From Yimella lutea (lineage in GTDB: Bacteria > Actinomycetota > Actinomycetes > Actinomycetales > Dermatophilaceae), in the NCBI RefSeq assembly GCF_006715095.1, contig NZ_VFMO01000001.1, forward strand, positions 1,488,001 to 1,552,000: a DNA stretch of 64,000 nucleotides, read 5' to 3'. A program made the position numbers and the translations under genes. Shown here one piece after another: positions 43,948-53,330 of the stretch. The first letter of the stretch is position 1, and the number at the start of each line of letters is the position of its first letter. Below the pieces are notes generated by a model. That model was not told the DNA's origin. It saw only the letters and a program-made list of their open reading frames with translations, and ran no database searches.

Positions 43948-45572
43948 GCTTCCCGGCGATCGAGTTCGACCGCGTCACCATCACCTACGCCGACGAACCC
44001 ACACCCGCAGTACGCGATGTGAGCATCGAACTGGAGCAAGGTGAACTCGCGGTGCTCGTCGGACGCACCGGGTCGGGCAAGTCGACGCTGCTCGGCGCGA
44101 TCAACGGACTCGTGCCGCACTTCACCGGCGGACTGCTCACCGGGCACGTGCGGGTACACGGACGTGATACCCGCGACCATCTGCCGCGGGAGATGGCCGA
44201 CCTCATCGGGTATGTCGGGCAGGACCCGCTCGCGGGGTTCGTCACCGACACCGTCGAGGAGGAACTCGCCTACGCGATGGAGCAATTCGGCATCCCGCAG
44301 CAGGTGATGCGCAAGCGCGTCGAGGAGACGCTCGACCTGCTCGGCATCGCCGACCTGCGGCATCTGGCGCTGCGTGACCTGTCCGGGGGACAGCAACAAC
44401 GTGTCGCCATCGGCAGCGTGCTGACCCTGCAGCCCCAGGTGCTCGTGCTCGACGAACCGACCTCCGCGCTCGACCCCACCGGAGCCGAGGACGTGCTGGC
44501 GACGATCACCCGGCTGGTGCACGACCTGTCGGTCACGGTTGTCATGGCCGAGCACCGCATCGAGCGCGTGCTGCAGTACGCCGACACGCTCATCCACGTC
44601 ACGCGGGACGGGCTGGTCGAGGTGGGGGAGCCCGCCGAGATCATGCGCACCGCCACGGTCGCGCCGCCCGTCGTCGAACTCGGACGTGACCAGGGCTGGT
44701 CACCCTTGCCGCTGTCGGTGCGGGACGCGCGGCGCAAAGCACGCGGACTGCACACCGAACTCGAACAACACGACGACCTGGAGCCACCCGCGAACCTCAC
44801 CAGCGGTCCGGTCGCCCTGCGTGCCAAGGGAATTCGCGTCACCTACGGCGACTTCACCGCGGTGAACGATGTTGACCTGGAACTGCGTCGAGGCGGCATC
44901 ACCGCACTCATGGGGCGTAACGGGTGCGGCAAGTCCACGCTGATGTGGGCGCTGCAGGGAGCCACCCGTCCGGCGTCCGGCACGGTGACTGTCGACGCCG
45001 ACGGAACGTGGGTCGAACCGTCCAAGATCGCTGTGCCGCAACGCCGCTCGCGTGTCGGGTTGGTGCCGCAGAGTGCGAGTGACCTGCTCTATCTCGACAC
45101 GGTCTGCGCTGAGTGCACTCAGGCGGACGCCGAGAGCGACGCACCGTCGGGCACCTGCGAGCGCCTGCTGCGCGAGATGGTGCCCGACATCGTCCTCGAC
45201 CGGCACCCGCGCGACCTTTCCGAAGGTCAGCGCCTGGCTCTCGTGCTCGCCGTCCAATTGACCGCCCGACCCTCGGTCGTGCTGCTGGACGAACCCACGC
45301 GCGGCCTCGACTACGCCGCCAAGGCGGCCCTGCGCGCGACGCTGCGGACGTGCGCCGATCGTGGCCAGGCCGTACTCGTGTCCAGCCACGATGTCGAGTT
45401 CATCGCCGAAACGGCCGACGACGTGATCTTCATGGCCGATGGCGACGTGGTCGCGTCCGGAACGACCTCGGACGTACTGCTCGGCTCGCCTGCGTTCGCG
45501 CCTCAGATGGCCAAGATCCTGGCGCCGTTGCCGTTGCTGACCGTCGACCAGGTCAGGCGCGCGCGCTCATGA
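43944..45572 (+). CDS. ECF transporter fused double ATPase (EcfA-EcfA')
   Basis: The 542-residue protein is two ABC ATPase domains in one chain. The first (about 5-250) has Walker A GRTGSGKST, signature LSGGQQQRV, Walker B LVLDEPTSALD and switch His in MAEHRIERV. The second (about 305-530) has GRNGCGKST, LSEGQRLAL, VVLLDEPTRGLD and SSHDVEF. Fusion makes the EcfA/EcfA' heterodimer intramolecular. It overlaps the T component and S component genes by four bases each. Confidence 0.93.
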   Translation: MSFPAIEFDRVTITYADEPTPAVRDVSIELEQGELAVLVGRTGSGKSTLLGAINGLVPHFTGGLLTGHVRVHGRDTRDHLPREMADLIGYVGQDPLAGFVTDTVEEELAYAMEQFGIPQQVMRKRVEETLDLLGIADLRHLALRDLSGGQQQRVAIGSVLTLQPQVLVLDEPTSALDPTGAEDVLATITRLVHDLSVTVVMAEHRIERVLQYADTLIHVTRDGLVEVGEPAEIMRTATVAPPVVELGRDQGWSPLPLSVRDARRKARGLHTELEQHDDLEPPANLTSGPVALRAKGIRVTYGDFTAVNDVDLELRRGGITALMGRNGCGKSTLMWALQGATRPASGTVTVDADGTWVEPSKIAVPQRRSRVGLVPQSASDLLYLDTVCAECTQADAESDAPSGTCERLLREMVPDIVLDRHPRDLSEGQRLALVLAVQLTARPSVVLLDEPTRGLDYAAKAALRATLRTCADRGQAVLVSSHDVEFIAETADDVIFMADGDVVASGTTSDVLLGSPAFAPQMAKILAPLPLLTVDQVRRARS

Positions 45573-46393
45573 CGGCCACCACCACGCATGTACCCAGCGG
45601 TCGGGCGAAGGCGATCCCGTTGCGTCCGCGCTCCGCGCTCGCGATCGCGCTGGTCAGCATCGTGGGCGTGATCGGGTTCGCGTGGCCGTTGTTCATCACG
45701 GCCGACTCGACGCTCGCCTCGCACACCAATGATGCTCCGTTGCTGTTCGCACTGATGCTCCCGCTCCTGCTGGCGGTCGTGTTGTCGGAGGTGAGCGAGG
45801 GCGGCATCGACTCCAAAGCGATCGCGATGCTCGGTGTGCTGTCGGCCGTCGACGCGATGATGCGGCCGCTCGGCGCCGGCACCGGGGGCATCGAGGTGAT
45901 GTTCTTCCTGCTGGTGCTGTCCGGACGGGTCTTCGGCGCCGGCTTCGGCTTCGTCCTCGGATGTACGAGCATGTTCGCCTCGGCGATCCTCACCGCGGGC
46001 ATCGGTCCCTGGCTGCCCTTCCAGATGCTAGGGGCGGGGTGGATCGCGCTCGGCGCCGGTCTGCTGCCACCGCTGCGCGGACGGGCGGAGATCTTCATGC
46101 TGATCGGCTACGGAATCATCTCCAGCCTGCTGTACGGCTGGATCCTGAACTTCTATTTCTGGCCCCTCGGCACGACCGGGGAGCCCGCGATCTCGGTCGT
46201 TCCCGGTGGTCCGCTGCTGACCAACCTCAAGCACTTCCTGGCGTTCAACCTGGCCACGTCCCTCGGCTGGGACCTCGGCCGCGCGATCACCACGTCCGTC
46301 CTGATCGCCATCACCGGACGTCCGATCCTGCTCACCCTGCGTCGCGCGTCCCGCAAGGCAGCATTCGGTCGACCGACGAGCCTCGCCGATTAG
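45569..46393 (+). CDS. ECF transporter S component, predicted cobalamin-specific
   Basis: The 274-residue protein has six or seven membrane helices and a basic C-terminal tail, as in long actinobacterial S components. Motifs include GGIDSKAIAMLGVLSAVDAMMRPLGAGTGGIE and FGAGFGFVLGCTSMFASAIL. It resembles the CbrT group predicted for cobalamin. The specificity assignment rests on the upstream cobalamin riboswitch and the transcobalamin-like partners rather than on a proven residue signature. It is the last gene of the operon; rpsO follows after 122 bases. Confidence 0.85.
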   Translation: MTATTTHVPSGRAKAIPLRPRSALAIALVSIVGVIGFAWPLFITADSTLASHTNDAPLLFALMLPLLLAVVLSEVSEGGIDSKAIAMLGVLSAVDAMMRPLGAGTGGIEVMFFLLVLSGRVFGAGFGFVLGCTSMFASAILTAGIGPWLPFQMLGAGWIALGAGLLPPLRGRAEIFMLIGYGIISSLLYGWILNFYFWPLGTTGEPAISVVPGGPLLTNLKHFLAFNLATSLGWDLGRAITTSVLIAITGRPILLTLRRASRKAAFGRPTSLAD

Positions 46394-46515
46394 GGCGGGA
46401 CGCCGGGCCGCTGGTACCTTTGGCAATGCCGTCCAACGGCCGCGGATCCAGAGCGCCCTGGTGAACAAGCCCAGGTGCACCGCGCAACAACATGACGAAA
46501 GGTAGTCGCCGCAAC

Positions 46516-46785
46516 ATGCCACTCACCACCGCCCGTAAGGCCGAGATCGTTGCCGAGTACGGCAGCGCCGCAGGCGACACCGGTTCGCCCGAGGTGCAGG
46601 TCGCACTGCTCACCGAGCGCATTCGTGAGCTCACCGAGCACTCGCGCCAGCACCCGCACGACCACCACAGCCGTCGTGGTCTGCTGCTCCTGGTCGGTCA
46701 GCGCAAGCGCATGCTGCGTTACCTCGAGGAGATCGACATCGAGCGTTACCGTTCGCTGATCAAGCGTCTGGGCCTGCGCCGATAA
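46516..46785 (+). CDS. rpsO: 30S ribosomal protein S15 (uS15)
   Basis: uS15 binds the central domain of 16S rRNA. The 89-residue length is exact for the family, with [35 protein letters not shown] and [26 protein letters not shown] 46516 gives the normal N terminus ([11 protein letters not shown]), with AAAGG somewhat far upstream; ATG 46492 would add eight atypical residues. The 122 bases upstream contain TACCTT, a possible -10, but no clear structure. A hairpin separates it from pnp. Confidence 0.96.
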   Translation: MPLTTARKAEIVAEYGSAAGDTGSPEVQVALLTERIRELTEHSRQHPHDHHSRRGLLLLVGQRKRMLRYLEEIDIERYRSLIKRLGLRR

Positions 46786-46803
46786 TTGAAGACTTGCGTC
46801 ACG

Positions 46804-46831
46804 AGGCGATCCACCTGCGGGTGGATCGCCT
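46804..46831 (+). terminator. Terminator or attenuator between rpsO and pnp
   Basis: A perfect 12-base stem (AGGCGATCCACC and its complement) with loop TGCG starts 19 bases after the rpsO stop and is followed by TTGTC. In many bacteria rpsO and pnp are partly co-transcribed through such a hairpin. Confidence 0.8.
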
Positions 46832-46913
46832 TGTCGCGTAGGAGGGGACCGTCCGCGAGGTAGGACGTACCGAATGCGTCGCCTCACCCGATCCCCTTGA
46901 GAAGAAAGCCCGT

Positions 46914-46936
46914 TCGCACACAACGACGATGTGCGA
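46914..46936 (+). promoter_or_regulatory. Hairpin in the pnp leader
   Basis: TCGCACA (46914-46920) and TGTGCGA (46930-46936) pair around a nine-base loop, 28 bases before the pnp start. In E. coli a leader stem-loop cut by RNase III lets PNPase repress its own mRNA; a similar role here is inference. Confidence 0.35.
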
Positions 46937-46964
46937 CGAGATTGAGAAGAACAGGAGGGCCCAC

Positions 46965-49436
46965 ATGGAGGGTCCAGAAATCACGTTCGCCGAAGCCACC
47001 ATCGACAACGGCAAGTTCGGCACTCGTACGGTCCGGTTCGAGACCGGACGCCTCGCCAAGCAGGCCGGTGGAGCTGTGCTCTGCTACCTGGACGAAGAGA
47101 CCACCTTGCTTGCGACCACTGCGGCCGGCAAGCAACCGAAGGACCAGTTCGACTTCTTCCCGCTGACGGTCGACGTCGAAGAGCGCATGTACGCCGCCGG
47201 CAAGATCCCCGGCAGCTTCTTCCGTCGCGAGGGTCGTCCCTCGACCGACGCGATCCTCACCTGCCGTCTGATCGACCGCCCGCTGCGTCCGGCCTTCGTC
47301 AAGGGTCTGCGCAACGAGGTCCAGGTCGTCATCACGGTGCTGTCGTTGAACCCCGACCATCAGTACGACGTGCTGGCGATCAACGGCGCCTCGGCGTCGA
47401 CCCAGATCTCCGGTCTGCCGTTCTCCGGCCCGATCGGTGCCACCCGCGTCTCGCTGATCGACGGTCAGTGGGTTGCGTTCCCCAACTTCTCCGACATCGA
47501 GCGTTCGACCTTCGACATGGTCGTCGCCGGTCGGGTCGTCGGCGACGACGTCGCGATCATGATGGTCGAGGCCGAGTCGACCGAGTCCACCTGGGACCTG
47601 GTGAAGAACCAGGGTGCTCAGGCGCCGACCGAAGAGGTCGTCGCCCAGGGTCTGGAGGCCGCCAAGGGCTTCATTCGCGTGCTCTGTGAGGCGCAGTCGG
47701 AGCTTGCTTCGAAGGCTGCCAAGGAGGTGCAGGAGTTCCCGCTGTTCCTGGACTACCAGGACGACGCCTACAAGGCTGTCGAGCAGGCCGGCCTCGCCGA
47801 CACCGAAGCTGCGATGCAGATCGGTGACAAGCAGGAGCGCGAGCACCGACTCGACGAGATCAAGGACTCGCTGAAGGCCGACCTGGGCGGCGAAGGCCGT
47901 CCGTTCGAGGGCCGCGACAAGGAGATCTCCGCTGCGTTCCGTTCGCTGCAGAAGAAGCTCGTCCGCGAGCGCATCCTGCGCGACAAGGTGCGCATCGACG
48001 GCCGTGGCCTGAAGGACATCCGTGCGCTCTCGGCCGAGGTCGAGGTGCTCCCGCGCGTTCACGGCTCGGCGATATTCGAGCGCGGCGAGACCCAGATCAT
48101 GGGTGTCACCACGCTGAACATGCTGCGCATGGAGCAGCAGCTCGACACCCTTTCGCCGGTGTCGCGCAAGCGCTACATGCACAACTACAACTTCCCGCCG
48201 TACTCGACCGGTGAGACCGGCCGCGTGGGTTCGCCCAAGCGCCGCGAGATCGGTCACGGCGCCCTGGCCGAGCGTGCGCTCATGCCGGTGCTGCCGACCC
48301 GCGAGGAGTTCCCGTACGCCATCCGTCAGGTCTCCGAGGCGCTCAGCTCCAACGGTTCGACCTCGATGGGCTCGGTCTGCGCGTCCACCCTGTCCCTGCT
48401 GAACGCCGGTGTGCCGCTGCGCGCCCCGGTCGCCGGCATCGCCATGGGTCTGGTTTCCGCGGAGGTCGACGGCGAGGTGCAGTACGCCGCGCTGACCGAC
48501 ATCCTCGGTGCCGAGGACGCCTTCGGTGACATGGACTTCAAGGTCGCCGGTACCAAGGAGTTCGTCACCGCGATCCAGCTCGACACCAAGCTCGACGGCA
48601 TCCCCGCCGACGTGCTCGCCGGTGCGCTGACCCAGGCCCGCGACGCGCGCCTGCACATCCTCGACGTGATGAACGAGGCGATCGACGCTCCCGACGAGAT
48701 GTCGCCGTTCGCTCCGCGCGTCATCGCGGTGAAGGTGCCGGTCGACAAGATCGGTGAGGTCATCGGCCCGAAGGGCAAGATGATCAACCAGATCCAGGAG
48801 GACACCGGCGCCGACATCTCCATCGAGGACGACGGCACCGTCTACATCGGTGCGACCGATGGTCCGTCGGCCGAGGCTGCGCGCGCGGCGATCAACGCGA
48901 TCGCCAACCCGCAGATGCCCGAGGTCGGCGAGCGCTTCCTGGGCACCGTCGTCAAGACGACCACCTTCGGTGCGTTCGTCTCCCTGACGCCGGGCAAGGA
49001 TGGTCTGCTGCACATTTCCGAGGTGCGCAAGCTCGTCGGTGGCAAGCGCATCGACTCGGTGGACGACGTCCTGAAGATCGGCCAGAAGGTCCAGGTCGAG
49101 CTCAAGGAGATCGACCCGCGCGGCAAGCTCTCGCTTGCCGTGGTCGAGGCTGCAGGTTCCTCCGACGACTCGGCCCCGGCCGCTTCGTCCGATGTGCCGG
49201 ACGCCGCCACCGGCCCGGTTGCCGACGCCCCGGCGTCCGATGACCGGTCCGAAGCTCAGGTCGACACCCAGGCCGACGAGGTCAAGGGCGACAACCACGC
49301 CGACGCCGAGGGTTCCTCGGACGAGTCGGGCGATGGTGAGGGCGAGCGTCGCCGTCGCCGTCGTGGTGGTCGCGGACGTGGCCGCAAGAACGACGAGGGT
49401 GACAACAACGAGGGGTCGGACTCCGACTCCGAGTGA
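46965..49436 (+). CDS. pnp: Polyribonucleotide nucleotidyltransferase (PNPase)
   Basis: PNPase degrades RNA 3' to 5' with phosphate and can add tails. The 823-residue protein has two RNase PH domains (the second around [19 protein letters not shown] and [16 protein letters not shown]), a KH domain ([18 protein letters not shown]) and an S1 domain ([20 protein letters not shown]). A roughly 85-residue tail follows, acidic and then strongly basic ([16 protein letters not shown]), then acidic again. It is longer than the E. coli enzyme but typical of actinobacteria. The ATG at 46965 has AGGAGG six bases upstream. Confidence 0.97.
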   Translation: MEGPEITFAEATIDNGKFGTRTVRFETGRLAKQAGGAVLCYLDEETTLLATTAAGKQPKDQFDFFPLTVDVEERMYAAGKIPGSFFRREGRPSTDAILTCRLIDRPLRPAFVKGLRNEVQVVITVLSLNPDHQYDVLAINGASASTQISGLPFSGPIGATRVSLIDGQWVAFPNFSDIERSTFDMVVAGRVVGDDVAIMMVEAESTESTWDLVKNQGAQAPTEEVVAQGLEAAKGFIRVLCEAQSELASKAAKEVQEFPLFLDYQDDAYKAVEQAGLADTEAAMQIGDKQEREHRLDEIKDSLKADLGGEGRPFEGRDKEISAAFRSLQKKLVRERILRDKVRIDGRGLKDIRALSAEVEVLPRVHGSAIFERGETQIMGVTTLNMLRMEQQLDTLSPVSRKRYMHNYNFPPYSTGETGRVGSPKRREIGHGALAERALMPVLPTREEFPYAIRQVSEALSSNGSTSMGSVCASTLSLLNAGVPLRAPVAGIAMGLVSAEVDGEVQYAALTDILGAEDAFGDMDFKVAGTKEFVTAIQLDTKLDGIPADVLAGALTQARDARLHILDVMNEAIDAPDEMSPFAPRVIAVKVPVDKIGEVIGPKGKMINQIQEDTGADISIEDDGTVYIGATDGPSAEAARAAINAIANPQMPEVGERFLGTVVKTTTFGAFVSLTPGKDGLLHISEVRKLVGGKRIDSVDDVLKIGQKVQVELKEIDPRGKLSLAVVEAAGSSDDSAPAASSDVPDAATGPVADAPASDDRSEAQVDTQADEVKGDNHADAEGSSDESGDGEGERRRRRRGGRGRGRKNDEGDNNEGSDSDSE

Positions 49437-49449
49437 TCCTCACTCCAGG

Positions 49450-49485
49450 CGAAGGCCGTCGATCCGAAAGGGTCGGCGGCCTTCG
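49450..49485 (+). terminator. Terminator downstream of pnp
   Basis: CGAAGGCCG pairs with CGGCCTTCG, extended inward by further pairs including two G-U pairs to a GAAA tetraloop. It begins 14 bases after the pnp stop and lies downstream of the convergent META gene too. Confidence 0.7.
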
Positions 49486-49505
49486 TCGTGCGTGGGCGGT
49501 TGCGG

Positions 49506-49955
49506 TCAGCGGCGGTCGAACACCAGGCGCCAGCCGTCGTCCGTCGTCGCAACCAGGCGTCCGTCCTTGGAGGTCAGGGAGAAGTTTTCCGTGCCCAGCA
49601 ACGCGTTCATTGCCTCGATCGAGGCGCCCTTGCCGGCCTGTGGGTTGAGGCAGGCGACCGTCGCCACCGCGACGGCGTCCGTCGAATAGCGAGCGTCCGC
49701 CGTTTCCACAAGTTTGCCCCTGAACGGTGCACAGCCGTCGCTGCCCTCGATGTTGTTGCCGCTCAGTTGGATTCGCGCGCCGGAGCCGGACGCGTCCTGA
49801 CTGGGAGAGCCGGGTTCGGCGACCGAGGCGAGCGTCCAGGAGCGACCGGTGAGTCCGGCATTCGACTCCGCAGAGGAGGACCACGCGATGGCGGCAGCAA
49901 GGCCGGCTGCGGCGACACCGCCGGCCGCGATGCGCTTGTTCCTCGCTCCCATCAC
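49506..49955 (-). CDS. META-domain (HslJ-like) secreted protein
   Basis: The 149-residue protein has an N-terminal signal or anchor helix (GGVAAAGLAAAIAWSS) and one META domain: LTGRSWTLASVAEPG, LSGNNIEGSDGCAPFRG (the N-x-x-x-x-G-C-x-x-F/Y pattern), VATVACLNPQ and LTSKDGRLVATTDDGWRLVF. META domains occur in envelope or stress-linked proteins of unclear biochemical role. GTG 49955 is preferred, with GACAAT six bases upstream on the coding strand; ATG 49952 is the alternative. Confidence 0.8.
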   Translation of the reverse strand: MMGARNKRIAAGGVAAAGLAAAIAWSSSAESNAGLTGRSWTLASVAEPGSPSQDASGSGARIQLSGNNIEGSDGCAPFRGKLVETADARYSTDAVAVATVACLNPQAGKGASIEAMNALLGTENFSLTSKDGRLVATTDDGWRLVFDRR

Positions 49956-50049
49956 GAAACCATTGTCCCCTACGAGTCGGCCGACAGCCTTTACGAAGTG
50001 CTTACCTGTGTAAATCGGTGGTCAGAAAAATATTCCGGTCACCGATCGG

Positions 50050-50379
50050 GTGCGGATCAGCTACGACTGTGCAGGCTGGGGCGACCGGGCTCGATCGGAT
50101 GCGCGCAAGGCCACGCTGGTCGGCACCCAGGCGGTTCGGATGCAACGGACCGGAGCCATGACGCTCGCCATGGTCACCCTCGACTGCGACTGGACGGCTG
50201 CGTCCGACAAGTACGAGCTCTGGTTCAGCCCTGAGGTCGCCAAGGTGATGAAGGGGTCGACGCAACCCACCCACAGCCTGCGCCGCCCTGCTGTGTTGAT
50301 GCTGCTGCTCGCAGTTCCCGACAGTGGAAAGCCATCGGTGCTCGGTAGTGGGACGAGGTTCCTGCTGCCCCGCGCGTAG
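50050..50379 (+). pseudogene. Uncertain small ORF, possible gene remnant
   Basis: A GTG-started frame of 109 codons (RISYDCAGWGDRARSDARK...ELWFSPEVAKVMKG) keeps GC-rich third positions to about 50260, then loses coding character. No family is recognised and there is no Shine-Dalgarno. The upstream 80 bases include an unusually AT-rich run (GTCAGAAAAATATTCC). It could be a short hypothetical gene or the relic of a longer one. Otherwise the 473 bases between the META gene and the luciferase-like gene hold nothing recognisable. Confidence 0.25.
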
Positions 50380-50428
50380 TCGGGCAGGACCCTGGAACAG
50401 CAACGACCGGCCCGTGGTTGTCGTATCC

Positions 50429-51472
50429 ATGAAGGCTTTCGGTTTCTTGAGTTTCGGCCACTACGGCTTCTCCGGCTACGAAGCCCGCGAGATGTTGCAG
50501 CAGGCCGTGCAGTTGTCGGTCGGTGCCGACGCGATCGGCGTCAACGGCGCGTACTTTCGCGTGCACCACTTCGCCAAGCAGGCGGCGTCCCCGATGCCCC
50601 TGCTGAGCGCCATTGCTGCGCGCACCGACAACATCGAGGTGGGCACCGGCGTCGTCGACATGCGCTACGAGAACCCGCTCTACCTCGCGGAGGAAGCGGC
50701 GGCCCTGGACCTGCTGTCGGACGGCCGGGTGGCGCTGGGCGTGAGTCGTGGGTCACCCGAACCGGCGCTGCGCGGCTGGGAGGCGTTCGGGTACACCGGT
50801 TCCGCCGACCCCCGCGGCGCCGACATCGCGCGTCCGAAGTTCGAACGTTTCATGGACGCCGTACGTGGCGTGCCGGTGGCCGACGCCGACCCGGCCCAGT
50901 TCGGTCCCGGCCAGAAGTTGCGCATCGAACCGCACGCACCGGGGCTGGACCGTCGGATCTGGTGGGGAGCGGGTAGCCGTGACACCGCCGAGTGGGCTGC
51001 GGCACAGGGCGTGAACCTGATGAGTTCCACCCTGCTCACCGAGGCCACCGGCCAGGCGTTCGGTGACCTGCAGGCGGAGCAGATCGATCGCTACCGCACT
51101 GCGTGGAAGGCCGCCGGGCACGACTGGACGCCGAGAGTCTCGGTGAGCCGCAGCGTCTTTCCGTTGATGAACGCGCAGGACCAGATGTACTTCGGTCTGC
51201 GATCGGGCGACAGCGCCGACCAGGTCGGTGTGATCGACGGCTTCCGCTCGACGTTCGGCAAGACCTACGCCGCCGAGCCGGACGTGCTCATCGAACAATT
51301 GCGCGACGACGCGGCGGTGATGTCGGCCGACACCCTGATGTTGACCATCCCGGCTCAGCTGGGCGTCGAGTACAACCTGCACGTGCTGCGTTCGTTCGCC
51401 GAACATGTCGCGCCGGCGCTCGGGTGGAAGCCGAACACCGACGGTCCGGTGCAGGGCGATCCGATCGGCTGA
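50429..51472 (+). CDS. Luciferase-like (LLM-class) flavin-dependent oxidoreductase
   Basis: The 347-residue protein has the bacterial luciferase-like TIM barrel: MKAFGFLSFGHYGFSGYEAR, YFRVHHFAKQAASPMPLLSAIAART, IEVGTGVVDMRYENPLYLAEEAAALDLLS (split by short loops), RVALGVSRGSPEPA and RIWWGAGSRDTAEWAA. These enzymes use FMN or F420; the substrate is unknown. The start at 50429 gives the family N terminus; an open frame upstream lacks family sequence. It stands alone. Confidence 0.9.
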   Translation: MKAFGFLSFGHYGFSGYEAREMLQQAVQLSVGADAIGVNGAYFRVHHFAKQAASPMPLLSAIAARTDNIEVGTGVVDMRYENPLYLAEEAAALDLLSDGRVALGVSRGSPEPALRGWEAFGYTGSADPRGADIARPKFERFMDAVRGVPVADADPAQFGPGQKLRIEPHAPGLDRRIWWGAGSRDTAEWAAAQGVNLMSSTLLTEATGQAFGDLQAEQIDRYRTAWKAAGHDWTPRVSVSRSVFPLMNAQDQMYFGLRSGDSADQVGVIDGFRSTFGKTYAAEPDVLIEQLRDDAAVMSADTLMLTIPAQLGVEYNLHVLRSFAEHVAPALGWKPNTDGPVQGDPIG

Positions 51473-51590
51473 ACGACGCCGGTTCCGGTCGTGATGGCGA
51501 CCGGAACGCTGAACTTCGGGTGTAGAGGCGTGATGGACTCGTCGGTCTCGGACAGCCGTTCCAGGCCCCTTCGAGTGGTGGGATGAGGGC

Positions 51591-53237
51591 ATGGCTTCAT
51601 TGGTTCTTGGTCCCGTCCTGCGCTATGTGGGCGAGACGAACGCGACGATCTTCGTCGAGACCGACGAGCATTGCCGGGTGACCGTTCGCAGCGAGGGGCG
51701 CGAGTGGTCGTGTCAGACCTTCTCCGCGCACGGACACCACTACGCGATCGTGCTCGTCGACGGCCTCGAGCCGGCCAGCATCCAGGACTATTCGGTCGAT
51801 CTCGGCGACCGGCAGGTCTGGCCCGAAGCCGACAGCGAGTTCCCGCCGAGCCGGATCGCAACGCTCGACCCCGCCAAGGACGCGTCCTTCCTGTTCGGTT
51901 CGTGCCGCACCTCGGTGTCGCACGACAAGGAGGGCACCGACCTGCACGGCGTCGACGCGATGCGTTCGTATGCGTACGAGATGCGGCGCAACCCCGACCA
52001 CTGGCCCGACTTCGTTCTCTTCCTCGGTGACCAGTTGTACGCCGACGACACCTCGCCGCAGATGCGCGACTTCATCGAGAAGCGGCGAGGCCTCGACGAC
52101 CCGCCCGGCGAGGAGGTCAAGGACTTCATCGAGTACGCCGAGCTCTACCGCCTCGCCTGGACCGAACCGGCCAACCGGTGGCTGCTGTCCACGCTGTCGA
52201 GCGCGATGATCTTCGACGACCACGACGTCCGTGACGACTGGAACACCTCGGCCGCCTGGCACGAGGAGATGAACAAGAAGCCGTGGTGGCACGAGCGCAT
52301 CGTCGGCGCCCTCGGTTCGTACTGGATCTATCAGCACGCCGGCAACCTCGACCACGAGGCGCTGCAGGACGACAAGATCTGGAAGATCATTGCTGCACAC
52401 CGCGATTCGAGCGAGCTCGACCTCACGGAGGTCGTCGACGCGTTCGGTGAGGAGGTCGACAAGGACCCCACCACGTACCGCTTCTCGTTCACCCGTGACC
52501 TGGGGGAGTCCCGCGTCATCGTGATCGATTCACGGGCGGCGCGCGACCTGCGTCCGGACCACCGGGCGATGCTCGACGCCGACGAACTCGCCTGGCTCGA
52601 CGAGCAGATGCGCGGCGACTGCCAGCACCTGTTCATCGGATCGTCCTTGCCTTTCCTGCTCCCGACCGGAATCCACGACCTGGAGTCGATGAACGAGACC
52701 TGGGCGCAGGGTGACCGTCCTCGCCTGGCGAAGCTCGGTGAGAAGGTGCGGCAGGCCGTCGACCTCGAGCACTGGGCCGCGTTCGAGAAGTCCTTTCGCG
52801 ACGTCTCGCAGATGGTGATGCAGGTGGCGCGCGGCGAGCGCGGCAAGGCGCCCGCCACGATCACCTTCCTGTCCGGCGACGTCCACAACTCCTACGTCAA
52901 CGAGGTCACCAGGACCCGCGAGCCGATCGAGTCCAAGATCGTCCAGGCCGTCTGCTCGCCGATCCGCAACCCGCTGCCGCGCCACGTCCGCATGCTGCAG
53001 GGCACGCTCGCGGGCTGGATGGGCGGCCCGATGCGCTCGCTGGTCAGCAAGTTCCCCAAGGTCAAGAAGCCCGATTTCGACTGGGAGACCACCCACGGTC
53101 CGTGGTTCGACAACAACCTGGCCCGCGTCGAGGTACTCGGTCCGCGGTTGCTGCTCACCTGGGCCCGCGGTGACGTCGAGGGTGACGATTATGACAACCC
53201 GGGGCTCGTCCGCGTCGCAACGGTTCTCATCGATTGA
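51591..53237 (+). CDS. PhoD-like metallophosphatase
   Basis: The 548-residue protein has an N-terminal beta-sandwich (about residues 5-90; VLRYVGETNATIFVETDE) and a PhoD-type metallophosphatase core with FLFGSCRTS, PDFVLFLGDQLYADD, MIFDDHDVRDDWN and TFLSGDVHNSYVNE, giving the metal ligands. It lacks the twin-arginine signal of secreted PhoD, so it probably acts in the cytoplasm on phosphodiesters or an unknown phosphate ester. A weak TGGGAT hexamer lies six bases before the ATG. Confidence 0.88.
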   Translation: MASLVLGPVLRYVGETNATIFVETDEHCRVTVRSEGREWSCQTFSAHGHHYAIVLVDGLEPASIQDYSVDLGDRQVWPEADSEFPPSRIATLDPAKDASFLFGSCRTSVSHDKEGTDLHGVDAMRSYAYEMRRNPDHWPDFVLFLGDQLYADDTSPQMRDFIEKRRGLDDPPGEEVKDFIEYAELYRLAWTEPANRWLLSTLSSAMIFDDHDVRDDWNTSAAWHEEMNKKPWWHERIVGALGSYWIYQHAGNLDHEALQDDKIWKIIAAHRDSSELDLTEVVDAFGEEVDKDPTTYRFSFTRDLGESRVIVIDSRAARDLRPDHRAMLDADELAWLDEQMRGDCQHLFIGSSLPFLLPTGIHDLESMNETWAQGDRPRLAKLGEKVRQAVDLEHWAAFEKSFRDVSQMVMQVARGERGKAPATITFLSGDVHNSYVNEVTRTREPIESKIVQAVCSPIRNPLPRHVRMLQGTLAGWMGGPMRSLVSKFPKVKKPDFDWETTHGPWFDNNLARVEVLGPRLLLTWARGDVEGDDYDNPGLVRVATVLID

Positions 53238-53251
53238 CACCGTCTTGTCGA

Positions 53252-53313
53252 GTGGCCGGGGTATGACCTGGTGGCCGGGATATAGCCCGGCCGGTGGTTC
53301 ATGGCCCGGCCAC
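53252..53313 (+). terminator. Nested inverted repeats between the PhoD-like and methyltransferase genes
   Basis: GTGGCCGGG occurs twice (53252-53260, 53271-53279) and its complement twice (CCCGGCC at 53286-53292 and CCCGGCCAC at 53305-53313). They form an inner hairpin with a six-base ATATAG loop inside an outer stem, or swap partners. A terminator is the simplest role, but two alternative pairings could also act as a switch just before the methyltransferase start. Confidence 0.55.
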
Positions 53314-53330
53314 TCGGCGAAGATGGGGGG

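Noticed and set aside
50002..50430. Minus-strand frame of 142 codons opposite the 50050 ORF
   Set aside because: It has no start signal or family features, and its composition looks like an antisense frame.
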